Below are positions 55,901 through 63,481 of a DNA stretch of 63,790 nucleotides, in pieces. The DNA is taken from the NCBI GenBank assembly GCA_028280345.1, contig JANQLY010000012.1, positions 1 through 63,790 on the forward strand. Direction: 5' to 3'. The first letter of the stretch is position 1, and each line of letters opens with the position of its first letter. A program made the position numbers and the translations under genes. This stretch comes from Pseudomonadales bacterium (GTDB lineage: Bacteria; Pseudomonadota; Gammaproteobacteria; Pseudomonadales; UBA7239). The notes beneath the pieces are model-generated. The model saw only the letters and a list, made by a program, of their open reading frames with translations. It ran no database searches and had not been told where the DNA came from.

Positions 55901-57314
55901 CAATACCATCCCGGTTGATATCATCAATACGGCTTACCGATACACCAAAGAACTCCCCATATAAACCTCTATCCACGAAATATAATTCGGACAAGTCTGC
56001 GCCGGATATCATATACGCGGCTCCATTTTCATAACCCAGGGTATCATCTCTTTCTGAGCCGACAACAAAATCTTCTATGCCATCACCATTGACATCATCC
56101 ACAACATCAAACTGTCTACCAAAGTAAGATATGGGATTCTTGCCTTCTACATAATCAGTCATAAATGTTGTCGGCACTGTATTATTCAGCGGCTCTGGAT
56201 CTATGACATTATAAAATCCATCACCATCACTATCGTTGTCACAGGCATCTCCGATAGAGTCACCATCCAGATCAGTCTGGCTGACATTGGCAACAAATAG
56301 ACAATTGTCCTGGTAGTTAGCAATCCCATCCTGGTCTCTGTCAAATACCATACCAGAAGTATCAAGCTGCCCTTCAGCAGAACGCCCCCAACACCAGGCA
56401 CCTTCAAAATTTAATACACAGCTATGCTGATAGCCGGACGTGAGCTGCCGCAAGTTTTCTTCTTCTGGCGGAGTTCTCTGTCCCACACCATTAGCGCCCC
56501 AACATTTTATAGAGCCCGTGGATGGCAACACACCACAGGACATGTTCTGTCCGACACTCAAACTATTGTAAAAAAAAGCAATACCAAATATGGAGATAGG
56601 AGGCGTTGACTGCCCCCAGCCATCCTTACCCCAACAGATAGCATGTTCAGGAGGCCCCGAATAACGAATAACACAATTATGCCCTTCACCTGCCACCAAT
56701 CCGATAGGGGCTGACAACGTAGGCGCATCAAGGCGCCCGTCCGCATCACGCCCCCAACAGGTAATACCATTATCATCTATCGCACAGCTATGATGATGCC
56801 CTGCCGCCACCTCCCGCGGATTAACCAATACCGGTACAGTCGATTGGCCGTAACTATCATCTCCCCAGCAAGAAACACCGAGATCATGTACTGCACAGGT
56901 ATGGTTACTGAATGCACTGATTTGTATCACACCGGTCATAGCCGGCGGTGATATTTGACCTGCACCGTTATCTCCCCAACATTGCACGCCATTGTCATCC
57001 AGACCGCAAACATGGTTGGCTCCTACTGCGAGCTGACGCAAGTTACTAAATGCTGGAACAGACAGGCCTATCGCGCTATTTTGCCCCCAGCAGGATACCC
57101 CCCCGTTACTCTGCACATCACTTTTTGCACAGGTTGAATTCCAGCCGGTCGCAATCAGATAATCGGGGATATTTGGATCAAGACCATTGGCCAGTTCTAT
57201 GCCGTCTTCTATTCCATCGAAATCCATATCGTCTGCATAAAGCCCTACAACCCCGCTGTAGCACAGCGAGAAGATAAATACCTGAACAAACCTGCAGGAG
57301 AGTTTGAAGGTCAT
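52938..57314 (-). CDS. Giant secreted protein with RCC1-like and two FG-GAP propellers
   Basis: A 1458-residue exported protein. Signal peptide 1 to about 27. Residues 57-320 contain seven CWG motifs at C75, C112, C149, C186, C227, C271 and C308, spaced about 37 residues, each preceded by a Cys 9-13 residues earlier: a seven-bladed RCC1-like propeller with a probable disulfide in each blade. After a thrombospondin-3-type linker (about 325-375), a block of six canonical plus one degenerate FG-GAP blades runs 395-765, then another TSP3 linker (770-955) and a second FG-GAP block (962-1365), again six canonical plus one degenerate. TSP3 repeats close the protein, ending EIDRGLNPANNSDRNLPF...YRG. 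It has no membrane anchor, so it is probably released or held by an outer-membrane system. Function unknown. Confidence 0.9.
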   Translation of the reverse strand: MTFKLSCRFVQVFIFSLCYSGVVGLYADDMDFDGIEDGIELANGLDPNIPDYLIATGWNSTCAKSDVQSNGGVSCWGQNSAIGLSVPAFSNLRQLAVGANHVCGLDDNGVQCWGDNGAGQISPPAMTGVIQISAFSNHTCAVHDLGVSCWGDDSYGQSTVPVLVNPREVAAGHHHSCAIDDNGITCWGRDADGRLDAPTLSAPIGLVAGEGHNCVIRYSGPPEHAICWGKDGWGQSTPPISIFGIAFFYNSLSVGQNMSCGVLPSTGSIKCWGANGVGQRTPPEEENLRQLTSGYQHSCVLNFEGAWCWGRSAEGQLDTSGMVFDRDQDGIANYQDNCLFVANVSQTDLDGDSIGDACDNDSDGDGFYNVIDPEPLNNTVPTTFMTDYVEGKNPISYFGRQFDVVDDVNGDGIEDFVVGSERDDTLGYENGAAYMISGADLSELYFVDRGLYGEFFGVSVSRIDDINRDGIDDFAASSKENNGTLSVYSGIDGMLLYRLEGDAEDDEFAQQVKGIGDVDNDGIGDIVIGISRSDIGGEDAGAVRILSGANGDTLLTIYGSNVDERLGIDVSASGDVNNDTYPDIMAKNNSNGVSVFSGVDGALLYSYAGESFGAINQLGDINLDSYDDFAISVSTSGVYCPNTPEETGGEVRVYSGSDGAILYRLQGCMDSPFATSVSLIGDINADGYHDIAVGAGQEHGQNNYDGAVYIYSGIDGDVLYRFGGVSGDRFGWHVDAYGSDNDPARGVLVGELNGGDDYGRVYRIYLDSDTDGDTMLDNWEDVHGLLKNNASDAAFDPDVDGLSNLQEFNLGTDPNLADTDNDGVNDATDEAPLNPLVVFDNDGDGLGDSEDIDDDNDAIPDIWELSYGLNPLDANDASNDNDADNLTNLQEYKAGADPLIDDTDVDGVLDGDDAFPLDNAESIDTDGDMVGNNSDWDDDGDGVADSLDSDPLNSTEPDLLQYEFFGDTANDRFGRAIKGAGDVNADGYQDFIIGAEYDDAWPGNGAVYVYSGANGSLLYQLLGDLDASDFGESVDVAGDVNGDGYSDIIVGDSRAELAGIDVGAAHVFSGADGVELYRYYGSAENDFFLRSVSSAGDVNRDGYADFVIGSSIDDEFGINVGVVTVYSGKNGGILYQIYGGGDVSSLGGRVSESGDVNADGYDDFMATYSHSSAGGSVRVYSGVDGSVLYALNEIEHAQVYESLSCAIAAAGDVNGDGYADIIAGCYINHNYYGEAVVFSGQDGAVLHHFIGTQYARYLGRWFTGIGDVNLDGYDDVVIATPHVHIANQEIGKVMIYSGVDGSPLYSIGDGIDAFSGGSYGGLHAYNQGLVIGSPGYGYGTPQGSSSGKASVYLLQWDYDSDGMPTLWEEKNGLDSQSAADTVVDSDGDGLTAIEEFSSRTNPNLADSDGDGIPDDGDDSDRDGLPNRLEIDRGLNPANNSDRNLPFNDTYRGITVNNP

Positions 57315-57535
57315 AAGCTATACCATTATTCCGATACCATATATTTCTACTTATATCGGGCTACGTTTTTAATTAGCCCCTACCATACTGAAATACGCAG
57401 GCCTGATCAATCAGCCACAAACACAGACATCCTGATTTTCTGAAAAATAGCCTTATATATCAGCCAGTTATAATAATGCCGCACATTACGGCCCGGAAGC
57501 GTTAACGTAAATAGTCTGAAGAGTCGCCCGTGTGG

Positions 57536-58189
57536 TTAACCTTCAAATTGCGCTAGCAATTGATTCAAATTTGCCACGGTTTCCGCCGCTTGCGGGGTGA
57601 CCAATATGCCATGCATGCCCAATGCCCTGGCCCCTTCAACATTGGCTTCTACATCATCGAGAAATACACACTGCCCGTGAGCAATACCATCAAGTTTTGC
57701 AACTGCTGCATGATAAATATCCGCGCCGGGTTTGCGTTTGCCGAGTTCGGATGAATCCACAATATGATCGACGGCCTCGAGTGGAATCATGCTTTGCCAA
57801 CCATCGGCAAATTCCCTGACATTGTTTGTCACAATCGCCGTGTGATAACCGCGCCGTTTTACATCTTCAAGTAGCGCCACGACCTCGTCGTTAACGACCT
57901 TGCCATCGTTATGCTCCGCCATGCGCATGAGCACATCCCAGAGATCTATTTCAATTCCTTTTTGTTTGCCGAGTTCAATAATATCTTCGCGACTCTGTTC
58001 CAGAGTGATTTCACCGCGCTCCAGTTGATGCCAGGGATGATCCGTATCGAGGTGGTAAGAACCAAAAACAACTTCGGCAAACTCCATTACATCGTGACCG
58101 CGCTCATTGGCAAGTGATTCCACCGCACCGAATGGCGATACGGTAAACACTCCGCCAAAATCAAACAGCACTGCCTTGATGGTACTCAT
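57536..58189 (-). CDS. HAD-family phosphatase, epoxide-hydrolase-N/ACAD10 type
   Basis: A 217-residue HAD hydrolase. Motif I is FDFGGVFTVSP (DxGG, the form of the ACAD10/epoxide hydrolase N-terminal branch), motif II is TNNVREF, motif III Lys is in KRKPGADIY, and motif IV is VFLDDVEANVEGA. Cap domain in between. It lies 37 bases after an acyl-CoA synthetase gene on the same strand, so it may act on phosphorylated or CoA-linked lipid intermediates. Substrate unknown. Confidence 0.9.
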   Translation of the reverse strand: MSTIKAVLFDFGGVFTVSPFGAVESLANERGHDVMEFAEVVFGSYHLDTDHPWHQLERGEITLEQSREDIIELGKQKGIEIDLWDVLMRMAEHNDGKVVNDEVVALLEDVKRRGYHTAIVTNNVREFADGWQSMIPLEAVDHIVDSSELGKRKPGADIYHAAVAKLDGIAHGQCVFLDDVEANVEGARALGMHGILVTPQAAETVANLNQLLAQFEG

Positions 58190-58226
58190 AGACTATTTTC
58201 CCGTTATCTTATTGTTAGCGGTTTGT

Positions 58227-59777
58227 TTATTGATCCTGCCAGTAACGATCCTTGATCAAACGTTTTTTCAGTTTGCCGGTATCTTCCCGCGGCAGCTCTT
58301 CTTCAAAATCGATACTGCGTGGACATTTGATGGTACTGATCTTGCTGCGACAGTAGTCGATGAGCTCCTGCTCCAGTGCCTCACCCGCTGCAGAGTAATC
58401 AGCCGGCTGAACCACCGCTTTCACCTCTTCACCCATTTCTGCATTCGGCACACCAAATACGGCAACGTCTATGACTTTCGGATGCTGAATCAGGCAGTCC
58501 TCGGTTTCCTGCGGGTAAATATTTACCCCACCGCTGATAATCATGTAGGACTTGCGGTCGGTGAGATAAAGAAATCCCTCTTCGTCGAGATAGCCCACAT
58601 CACCAATCGTGGTCCAGCCATCGTTAATCGTGACGGATTCGGTTTTCTCCTTGTCACCGTGATACTCAAAGTTCGCACCCTGCGAACAATAGATTGTGCC
58701 CACCTCACCGGGTGGCAACTCCTTGCCGGTTTCTTCATCAACTATATGCACCTGGGCATCGACACAGCGTCCAACAGAACCTTTATGTGATAACCACTCT
58801 TCCGAGCCGATCATAAAAATACCGTTGCGCTCTGAGCCGGAGTAGAACTCCCACAGAATCGGCCCCCACCAGTTAATAATCTGTTCTTTCACTTCTACCG
58901 GACACGGCGCCGCGCCGTGTATCGCCATCTTCATACTCGACACATCGTACTTGCTGCGCACGTCTTCCGGCAATTTCATCAGGCGCACAAACATCGTCGG
59001 CACCCACTGGGAATACCCCACCTGATGCTGCTCGATCAATTGCAAAGCTTTTTCTTCATCAAACTTCTCCATAATCACTACCGGGCAACCGAGGCGATGA
59101 CAACCCATGACAAAACCCAGCGGCGCCGAGTGATAGAGCGGCGCTGTGGATAGTGACACCGTCTCGTGGGTCACACCCAAAAACTGAGCCAAACCCGTGG
59201 CACGCTGGATTTCCTCAGCTTCTGCCAGCCCACCCTCATAGAGTGCAAACTTGATGCCCTTGGGGCGTCCGGTCGTACCGGATGAATACAGCATTTCCCG
59301 ACCTTCCGACTCATCGGCAATCGGGGTTTCGGGCATCTCCGCCAGAGCCTCTTCCCAACTCGCGAAGCCTTCGATGACCTGATCTGTCATATAACACTGA
59401 TTCACCGCCGGGATTTTATCGCGCACGGCAGCCGCTTTTTCTGCCTGTTTGCCCGAAGCAATAAACACTTTTGCACCACAATTGTTCACGATGTACTCGA
59501 TTTCATCGGGCATCAGGTAGTAACTGATCGGTGTGTAATAGATACCGGAGCGCTGCGCTGCCCAGCAAACCTCGAAAAACTTCGGATGGTTTTCCATCAG
59601 CAACGCAATGTGGTCACCGCGTTGCAGGCCCAGCTTGCGCAGTAACTGCGCACCCTGATTCGAGCGCGCCTCCAGCTCCCCGTAGGTGGTGGTTTCTGTG
59701 GCACCCCCGGTGACTCCTCCCATAATAATGGCAGGTTGATCGGGGCGTTCGGCAGCGTGAAAACAGGGGTGCAGCAT
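58227..59777 (-). CDS. Acyl-CoA synthetase (AMP-forming)
   Basis: A 516-residue ANL-superfamily adenylating enzyme. The phosphate loop is LYSSGTTGRPKGIKFALYEG, then FYSGSERNGIF and the C-terminal TDRKSYMIISGGVNIYPQE and GKLKKR with the catalytic Lys. It activates a carboxylic acid with ATP and CoA; chain length is unknown. I use the ATG at 59777 with GAGAGGT upstream. It is likely co-transcribed with the HAD phosphatase. Confidence 0.95.
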   Translation of the reverse strand: MLHPCFHAAERPDQPAIIMGGVTGGATETTTYGELEARSNQGAQLLRKLGLQRGDHIALLMENHPKFFEVCWAAQRSGIYYTPISYYLMPDEIEYIVNNCGAKVFIASGKQAEKAAAVRDKIPAVNQCYMTDQVIEGFASWEEALAEMPETPIADESEGREMLYSSGTTGRPKGIKFALYEGGLAEAEEIQRATGLAQFLGVTHETVSLSTAPLYHSAPLGFVMGCHRLGCPVVIMEKFDEEKALQLIEQHQVGYSQWVPTMFVRLMKLPEDVRSKYDVSSMKMAIHGAAPCPVEVKEQIINWWGPILWEFYSGSERNGIFMIGSEEWLSHKGSVGRCVDAQVHIVDEETGKELPPGEVGTIYCSQGANFEYHGDKEKTESVTINDGWTTIGDVGYLDEEGFLYLTDRKSYMIISGGVNIYPQETEDCLIQHPKVIDVAVFGVPNAEMGEEVKAVVQPADYSAAGEALEQELIDYCRSKISTIKCPRSIDFEEELPREDTGKLKKRLIKDRYWQDQ

Positions 59778-59870
59778 AGGAACCTCTCGTAAGGAAGACA
59801 TCAACAAGGGGTGTGAATAATAAGAAGAATCGGGGCGACTTACAAATGATTATTTTTGCTCAAAAACCGC

Positions 59871-60281
59871 TCATGCATGCCGAAAGGTAAAATATTTATG
59901 GCCGAGAAAGCTGGTAAATACCGGTACAGCGATGGCAATCATACGGGCCAGCTCATCCGGGTAGTAAAGCCAGTCCACAGCCGGAAACAGATAATCTTTT
60001 AACAAAATAAAGACAATTATTGTCTGCAAAATTGCCAGACCGTTAACAATGCAAAAAATCACCACCTCTCTGAGACGCGAGCCATCTGCACGGCCAAACA
60101 CTTTCTGCTCAAACAGAAAGAACGCCACTACCATGCCACATAAATGCCCTGCCACCACATCAAGGTTATGACTCAAATACGGCTCGAGCATAAAACCCGT
60201 AGCAAAATTAAAACAGGCAGCAATGCCCCCGGCAACGAGAAAACGCAAAAACTGCGGCGTAAAAAAATCGTTAAGAATCAC
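59871..60281 (-). CDS. GtrA family membrane protein
   Basis: A 136-residue protein with four hydrophobic segments, starting FLRFLVAGGIAACFNFATGF, and FFLFEQKVFG, typical of GtrA, which flips or positions undecaprenyl-phosphate sugars. It is the last gene of a three-gene operon (epimerase, FAD oxidoreductase, GtrA), 18 bases after the oxidoreductase. No glycosyltransferase of the usual GtrB type is in the window. Confidence 0.93.
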   Translation of the reverse strand: MILNDFFTPQFLRFLVAGGIAACFNFATGFMLEPYLSHNLDVVAGHLCGMVVAFFLFEQKVFGRADGSRLREVVIFCIVNGLAILQTIIVFILLKDYLFPAVDWLYYPDELARMIAIAVPVFTSFLGHKYFTFRHA

Positions 60282-60299
60282 AACAATCCTTTTGCTTTG

Positions 60300-61610
60300 C
60301 TAGCGATCCGCAACAGCCAGTTCAACCAGTTGTTTGGCCATTTTCAGACTCTCGGTAATGCTGCGATCCTGGGGATAATAGTAAGAAGTATCCGCCATAT
60401 AAAAACCTTGTAGTGGGCTTTGCATTGGCGGCAGCATATTGAGGTAACCCGGCTCACACACAGGCTGGGCATAAAAATAACGCGAAGCATGAAAAGACTT
60501 TATCCAGTCTTCAGAGAATTCCGGGCGAATGGTTTTAAAGACTTTTACTACCTCTTCATAAAACAACTCGTTGTCCCAGGAGTACTTGGGATTGGTCTGG
60601 GGCATATAATACGGTACATAAAGAATATGATCTTTACCGTTCAGTGGATTAAGGTTGGTGTATTCAATAATGCCCGGCATTTCGATACCCGGCGCATTAA
60701 TATTCAACCAGAAGTAATCGCTGAACTTGCGATCAAGCTTGAACATTAAACACACCACACCCACGTTTTTAATGCGCGCAAGTTTGTCGTGATCTTGCTG
60801 AGGTAAATCCGGCACCATTTGTGACACATAGGGAAGCGGCGCCGTAGAAATCACCGTGTCATAAGCATGAACTTCTCCCCCGACATCAATACCGGTAACA
60901 CGATTGTTTTCACTGACCACCTGTTTAATCGGCTGACTCAGTTTAATCTCGCTGCCCTGCTTTTCGATCGCTTCCTGCATCGCAATCATCAGCACTTCCG
61001 AACAGCCGGTCAGATAACCAGTTTTTTCCTTGAACAGACTTTCGCGGCTCTGTGCCACGCGTTGCACACGCGCAGCAATCCACGCTGCGGAGACCTCATC
61101 CTGTAGCTCGTAAAACTTCAACGACATTAACGGATCCCACAGCACCTGATAACCCTTTGGCCCAAGCCATTTTTTCAACCACTCGGTGGCTTTTTGCTGA
61201 TCAAGCTCATCAAAGTTTTTCAGGCCTTTGCAATACAGCACCTTGAACGCATAACGCGCCTTGTCGATCAATGACAAACCGCGAAACGTCAGCAGGGAAA
61301 TCGGATCACCCCAGTTTGATAAACGTCCGTTATAAAAATACCCCATGCGGGTATTCACCCAGTTGAGCTGATCAGACATGCCCAGCTCTTCAAGGATTTC
61401 AAAATAATCGTAATCCGTAGCACAAATAAAATGGAAGAAGCGCTCAATCATCGTGCCATCAAAATCAAATGAAGCAGTCATACCCCCAACACGATCACCG
61501 GCTTCATAAACCGTTACCTTGTGACCCTGCTTGCCGAGATAATAGGCGGCACCGAGACCCATTGGGCCACCACCGATAATCGCTATTTTCTGGCCAGACT
61601 GATCTGTCAT
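60300..61610 (-). CDS. NAD(P)/FAD-dependent amine oxidase-like protein
   Basis: A 436-residue flavoprotein. The N-terminal dinucleotide motif is IAIIGGGPMGLGAAYYLGKQ with the following YEAGDRVGGM. The C-terminal ADTSYYYPQDRSITESLK is typical of amine oxidase and UDP-galactopyranose-mutase-like enzymes. It may oxidise or isomerise a polyprenyl or sugar precursor in the GtrA operon, but the substrate is unknown. Confidence 0.9.
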   Translation of the reverse strand: MTDQSGQKIAIIGGGPMGLGAAYYLGKQGHKVTVYEAGDRVGGMTASFDFDGTMIERFFHFICATDYDYFEILEELGMSDQLNWVNTRMGYFYNGRLSNWGDPISLLTFRGLSLIDKARYAFKVLYCKGLKNFDELDQQKATEWLKKWLGPKGYQVLWDPLMSLKFYELQDEVSAAWIAARVQRVAQSRESLFKEKTGYLTGCSEVLMIAMQEAIEKQGSEIKLSQPIKQVVSENNRVTGIDVGGEVHAYDTVISTAPLPYVSQMVPDLPQQDHDKLARIKNVGVVCLMFKLDRKFSDYFWLNINAPGIEMPGIIEYTNLNPLNGKDHILYVPYYMPQTNPKYSWDNELFYEEVVKVFKTIRPEFSEDWIKSFHASRYFYAQPVCEPGYLNMLPPMQSPLQGFYMADTSYYYPQDRSITESLKMAKQLVELAVADR

Positions 61611-61636
61611 TGTTCTATCATTAACCCATTATTATC

Positions 61637-62587
61637 TTATCGTTCTATCACGATGGAAGCGTAACGCTCATCGGCAAAGGTTTCTTCAAACGCCTGCTGC
61701 AACGGCGTAAGCGTAATGCCAAACTCTTGCTCGGTATCTGCCCCTGCAAAATAATCCCCAACTGTCAGCGCATGCAGCTGCGTAGCAGTAAACGGCGGAT
61801 TTTTATCCACCATAGCATAGAGGCGCAACAACACGTCAAACAATCGATAGGGAATACATAAAATCCAGGTATTGAGTTTTTTTATGCGTTTGATACTTCT
61901 AATGATGTCGATATAGTCGATATCTTCGGCTCCCACAATATCGTAGCTCTTGTTTGCCGGCTGCTGTTCCATACAATACTGAATCACAGCGCAAAAATCA
62001 CGGTTATAAAGCGGCTGGCGCAAGTATTTTCCATCCCCCGGTATTGGAAAAACCGGCACTCTGGCCATAAAGCGCGACAGCCAGCCAAAGTGCTTCGGGT
62101 CGAACCAGCCGAACATAATCGACGGGCGCAGGATTGCATAGGGAATACCGGACTCCACCACCGTACGCTCCTGGGCAGTTTTACTGCGCACATAGATATC
62201 ATCGGCTTTGGAGTGCAGTACTGTCGAACTCGCCTGCACAATATAAGGCACGTGATAGCGGTGGCAGGCAGCGAGAATCTGTTCATTCGCGGTGACGTTA
62301 TTGCGCATAAAATCCTCATCGCGCAAGCCGGTAATCTGAGCCTGCAAAATCACTACACAGGCTGCCTGCTCAAACTCCGCCTGCCAGTCCCCGGCTTCAG
62401 CGAGATCCGCACACAGTGCTTTAACACCGGGGTTCAGGCCCTGCAGGATTTTGAGATTATTGGCGTGCTTATCCATGGCCACGAGATTGGTGTAGCCCTG
62501 CTCGCGCAGCACAATCGTCAGGTTCTGCCCTACCAGACCCGCCGCCCCCGTAATAATCACCTTATCCTGTTTTGACAGCTGCGCCAC
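61637..62587 (-). CDS. NAD-dependent epimerase/dehydratase family protein
   Basis: A 316-residue extended short-chain dehydrogenase. The nucleotide motif is VIITGAAGLVGQNL, and the active-site Tyr is replaced by the pattern VRSKTAQERT (YxxxK is not obvious here: D-I-Y-V-R-S-K gives Y-xxx-K). It is the first gene of the GtrA operon. GTG at 62587 is used, six bases after AGGAG; a longer form starting at 62626 is less likely. Confidence 0.88.
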   Translation of the reverse strand: MAQLSKQDKVIITGAAGLVGQNLTIVLREQGYTNLVAMDKHANNLKILQGLNPGVKALCADLAEAGDWQAEFEQAACVVILQAQITGLRDEDFMRNNVTANEQILAACHRYHVPYIVQASSTVLHSKADDIYVRSKTAQERTVVESGIPYAILRPSIMFGWFDPKHFGWLSRFMARVPVFPIPGDGKYLRQPLYNRDFCAVIQYCMEQQPANKSYDIVGAEDIDYIDIIRSIKRIKKLNTWILCIPYRLFDVLLRLYAMVDKNPPFTATQLHALTVGDYFAGADTEQEFGITLTPLQQAFEETFADERYASIVIER

Positions 62588-62732
62588 CGCCAGCTCCTGT
62601 ATTTTTATACCGCCTACACCGCCCACATATCACCGACACCATATGTAGATGGCTGTTAACATTATTGTCCAGGACTGGATTATAACCTATTGATTCCTAA
62701 GGATTATTGTTTTTTAGCGACTGGCTGCTTTT

Positions 62733-63353
62733 TTAACCGGTCAAGCTGTCATAGCGCGACTTGAGCGCAGCGTAGAGATCCTGCTGGAACGAAGCACTGC
62801 CCGCATCAAGCTCCGCACTGAGCTCTACCAGATGCTCATTATCTTCTCGCCCGCCCCACTCTTTCACATAGGAGCCATCCTTATAGCCGTGATCCTGACG
62901 GAAGAAATTCAGCACATTCTTGCCCACATAACCCACATACAGCGCATCAAACGACAATCCAGAGGCAGCCATCAGCGCATTAAACGGCGCCACACTGAAA
63001 CCACGGCTCACAAGCGTCTGCTCGGTAAAGGTCTCCAAGGCAGTGCGAAAGTCCTCTGCGGCCACACTGTTCTCAAGTTCGGCACTGATTTCCGCCGCCA
63101 GCGCCTCGTTGTCCGACACATCCTGCAGCAGGTGGCTCATACCAAAATGCCAGATATCAATGATCTCAAGCTTGACCTGCTCCATATCCGGCTCCTGCTT
63201 CTTCCACCACTTCCAGCCATAGTGATCCATCAGCTCGGCACACTCCACCCAGATCGCCCGATACCACTCATAACCCTGGTTGCGCCAGTCTTCATGCACC
63301 TTGATATTCATGCTGTCCTGCAACTGCAGCATGGCCAAAACTCTGTCTTGCAT
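62733..63353 (-). CDS. dUTPase, dimeric all-alpha type
   Basis: A 206-residue all-alpha NTP pyrophosphatase of the dimeric dUTPase family (Campylobacter/trypanosome type). Key parts are AIWVECAELMDHYGWKWWKK, LEIIDIWHFGMSHLL and NFFRQDHGYKDGSYVKEW, with the Glu/Asp clusters that bind magnesium. It hydrolyses dUTP and dUDP to dUMP, keeping uracil out of DNA. Single gene; about 130 bases separate it from the next gene. Confidence 0.9.
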   Translation of the reverse strand: MQDRVLAMLQLQDSMNIKVHEDWRNQGYEWYRAIWVECAELMDHYGWKWWKKQEPDMEQVKLEIIDIWHFGMSHLLQDVSDNEALAAEISAELENSVAAEDFRTALETFTEQTLVSRGFSVAPFNALMAASGLSFDALYVGYVGKNVLNFFRQDHGYKDGSYVKEWGGREDNEHLVELSAELDAGSASFQQDLYAALKSRYDSLTG

Positions 63354-63481
63354 TTGTTGTTTACTCCGAAAAAACGTCCCCGAATCAAGCGCTTACCGTA
63401 TAAACCGCTGATTTACCGGAAAATAAAAACCGCGTAATCTTATCACCCTGAACTCTATATAGACACCAAAGAGCAATTACT

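Noticed and set aside
43061..57314. Regular short repeats on the DNA level that could suggest a CRISPR array or minisatellite
   Set aside because: The repeats are in frame, encode the FG-GAP and TSP3 motifs (DVNGDGYxD and similar), vary in sequence and are not separated by unique spacers of constant length.
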